The notes below the pieces were generated by a model, which saw only the letters and a list, made by a program, of their open reading frames with translations, was not told where the DNA came from and did not search any database. Shown in pieces: positions 5,063 through 5,103 of a stretch of DNA of 5,103 nt. The DNA lies in contig PLZT01000266.1 of the NCBI GenBank assembly GCA_003152255.1, positions 47,045 to 52,147 on the forward strand, read 5' to 3'. Each line of letters opens with the position of its first letter. Position 1 is the first letter of the stretch. The stretch comes from Methylocystaceae bacterium (GTDB lineage Bacteria > Pseudomonadota > Alphaproteobacteria > Rhizobiales > Beijerinckiaceae). The position numbers and the translations under genes are program-made.

Positions 5063-5103
5063 ATGGCCGCCATTCCCGACTTCACCAAGATTCCCTTCGC
5101 TCC
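5063..5103 (+). CDS. Start of an unidentified protein, possibly methylmalonyl-CoA mutase (partial)
   Basis: Thirteen codons are present before the window ends, encoding MAAIPDFTKIPFA, with a partial codon (CC) that would give Pro. The frame is open, begins at an ATG with GAGGAA just upstream, and has G/C third positions as in the cob genes. The pattern M-x-x-IPDFTKIPF recalls the short N-terminal extension of alphaproteobacterial methylmalonyl-CoA mutase, an adenosylcobalamin-dependent enzyme. That would fit a neighbourhood of B12 synthesis. This is recollection of a family pattern from a very short fragment. A phasin or another protein with a similar leader remains possible. The diagnostic regions (TIM barrel, and the B12-binding DxHxxG motif if it is the large subunit) lie outside the window. 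Confidence 0.45.
   Translation, partial: MAAIPDFTKIPFA

Noticed and set aside
4768..5088. Minus-strand frame of 106 codons in the spacer
   Set aside because: It is Arg-rich, has no good start signal and overlaps the ribosome-binding site and start of the gene at 5063.
1..5103. CRISPR arrays, insertion sequences, tRNA or rRNA genes
   Set aside because: No regularly spaced repeats, transposase motifs, terminal inverted repeats or tRNA-like T-loop sequences were seen.

Overview
The window is GC-rich, densely coding DNA that looks alphaproteobacterial. The support is the aerobic (CobI/J/L/M type) corrin-ring genes, a fused CbiE-CbiT CobL, a CTTGAC-type -35 box, and G/C-dominated third codon positions. 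A member of the Hyphomicrobiales, perhaps a Methylocystis/Methylosinus/Methylobacterium-like organism, is my best guess. It rests on general resemblance and not on any search.

Positions 1-4537 are one strand-uniform cobalamin block on the + strand: the 3' end of cobI, then cobJ, cobL, cobE (CbiG C-terminal family), cobM and cobB. Each of the five junctions is a 4-base stop/start overlap (ATGA four times, GTGA once), so the genes are almost certainly one transcript with coupled translation. The encoded steps are C20 methylation of precorrin-2 (CobI), C17 methylation and ring contraction of precorrin-3B (CobJ), C11 methylation of precorrin-4 (CobM), C5/C15 methylation plus decarboxylation of precorrin-6B (CobL), and a,c-amidation of (hydrogeno)byrinic acid (CobB). 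CobE is a small accessory protein of uncertain role. CobG or CobZ, CobF, CobK, CobH and the cobaltochelatase genes are not in the window and must lie elsewhere. The operon promoter lies upstream of the window.

Positions 4538-5062 form a 525-base intergenic region. Its most interesting content is a candidate small RNA gene on the MINUS strand (about 4626 down to 4536). It has a sigma70-like promoter (TTGACT, 17-base spacer, TATACA), an approximately 90-nt transcript, two CCUCC anti-Shine-Dalgarno motifs (one in a hairpin loop) and a strong intrinsic terminator. The terminator's T-run overlaps the cobB stop codon. The terminator stem is unbroken only in the minus-strand RNA, through a U-G wobble that becomes a C-A mismatch on the other strand, and this fixes the orientation. 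The promoter is flanked by two TGC-N3-GCA sites whose centres are 22 bp apart, a plausible operator. The rest of the spacer (4670-5062) has no convincing gene; it holds a few short inverted repeats and, presumably, the unidentified promoter of the next gene.

At 5063 a new + strand gene begins behind a GAGGAA ribosome-binding site and runs off the window after 13 codons. Its N-terminus (MAAIPDFTKIPFA) tentatively resembles the start of methylmalonyl-CoA mutase, a B12-dependent enzyme, but the fragment is too short to be sure.
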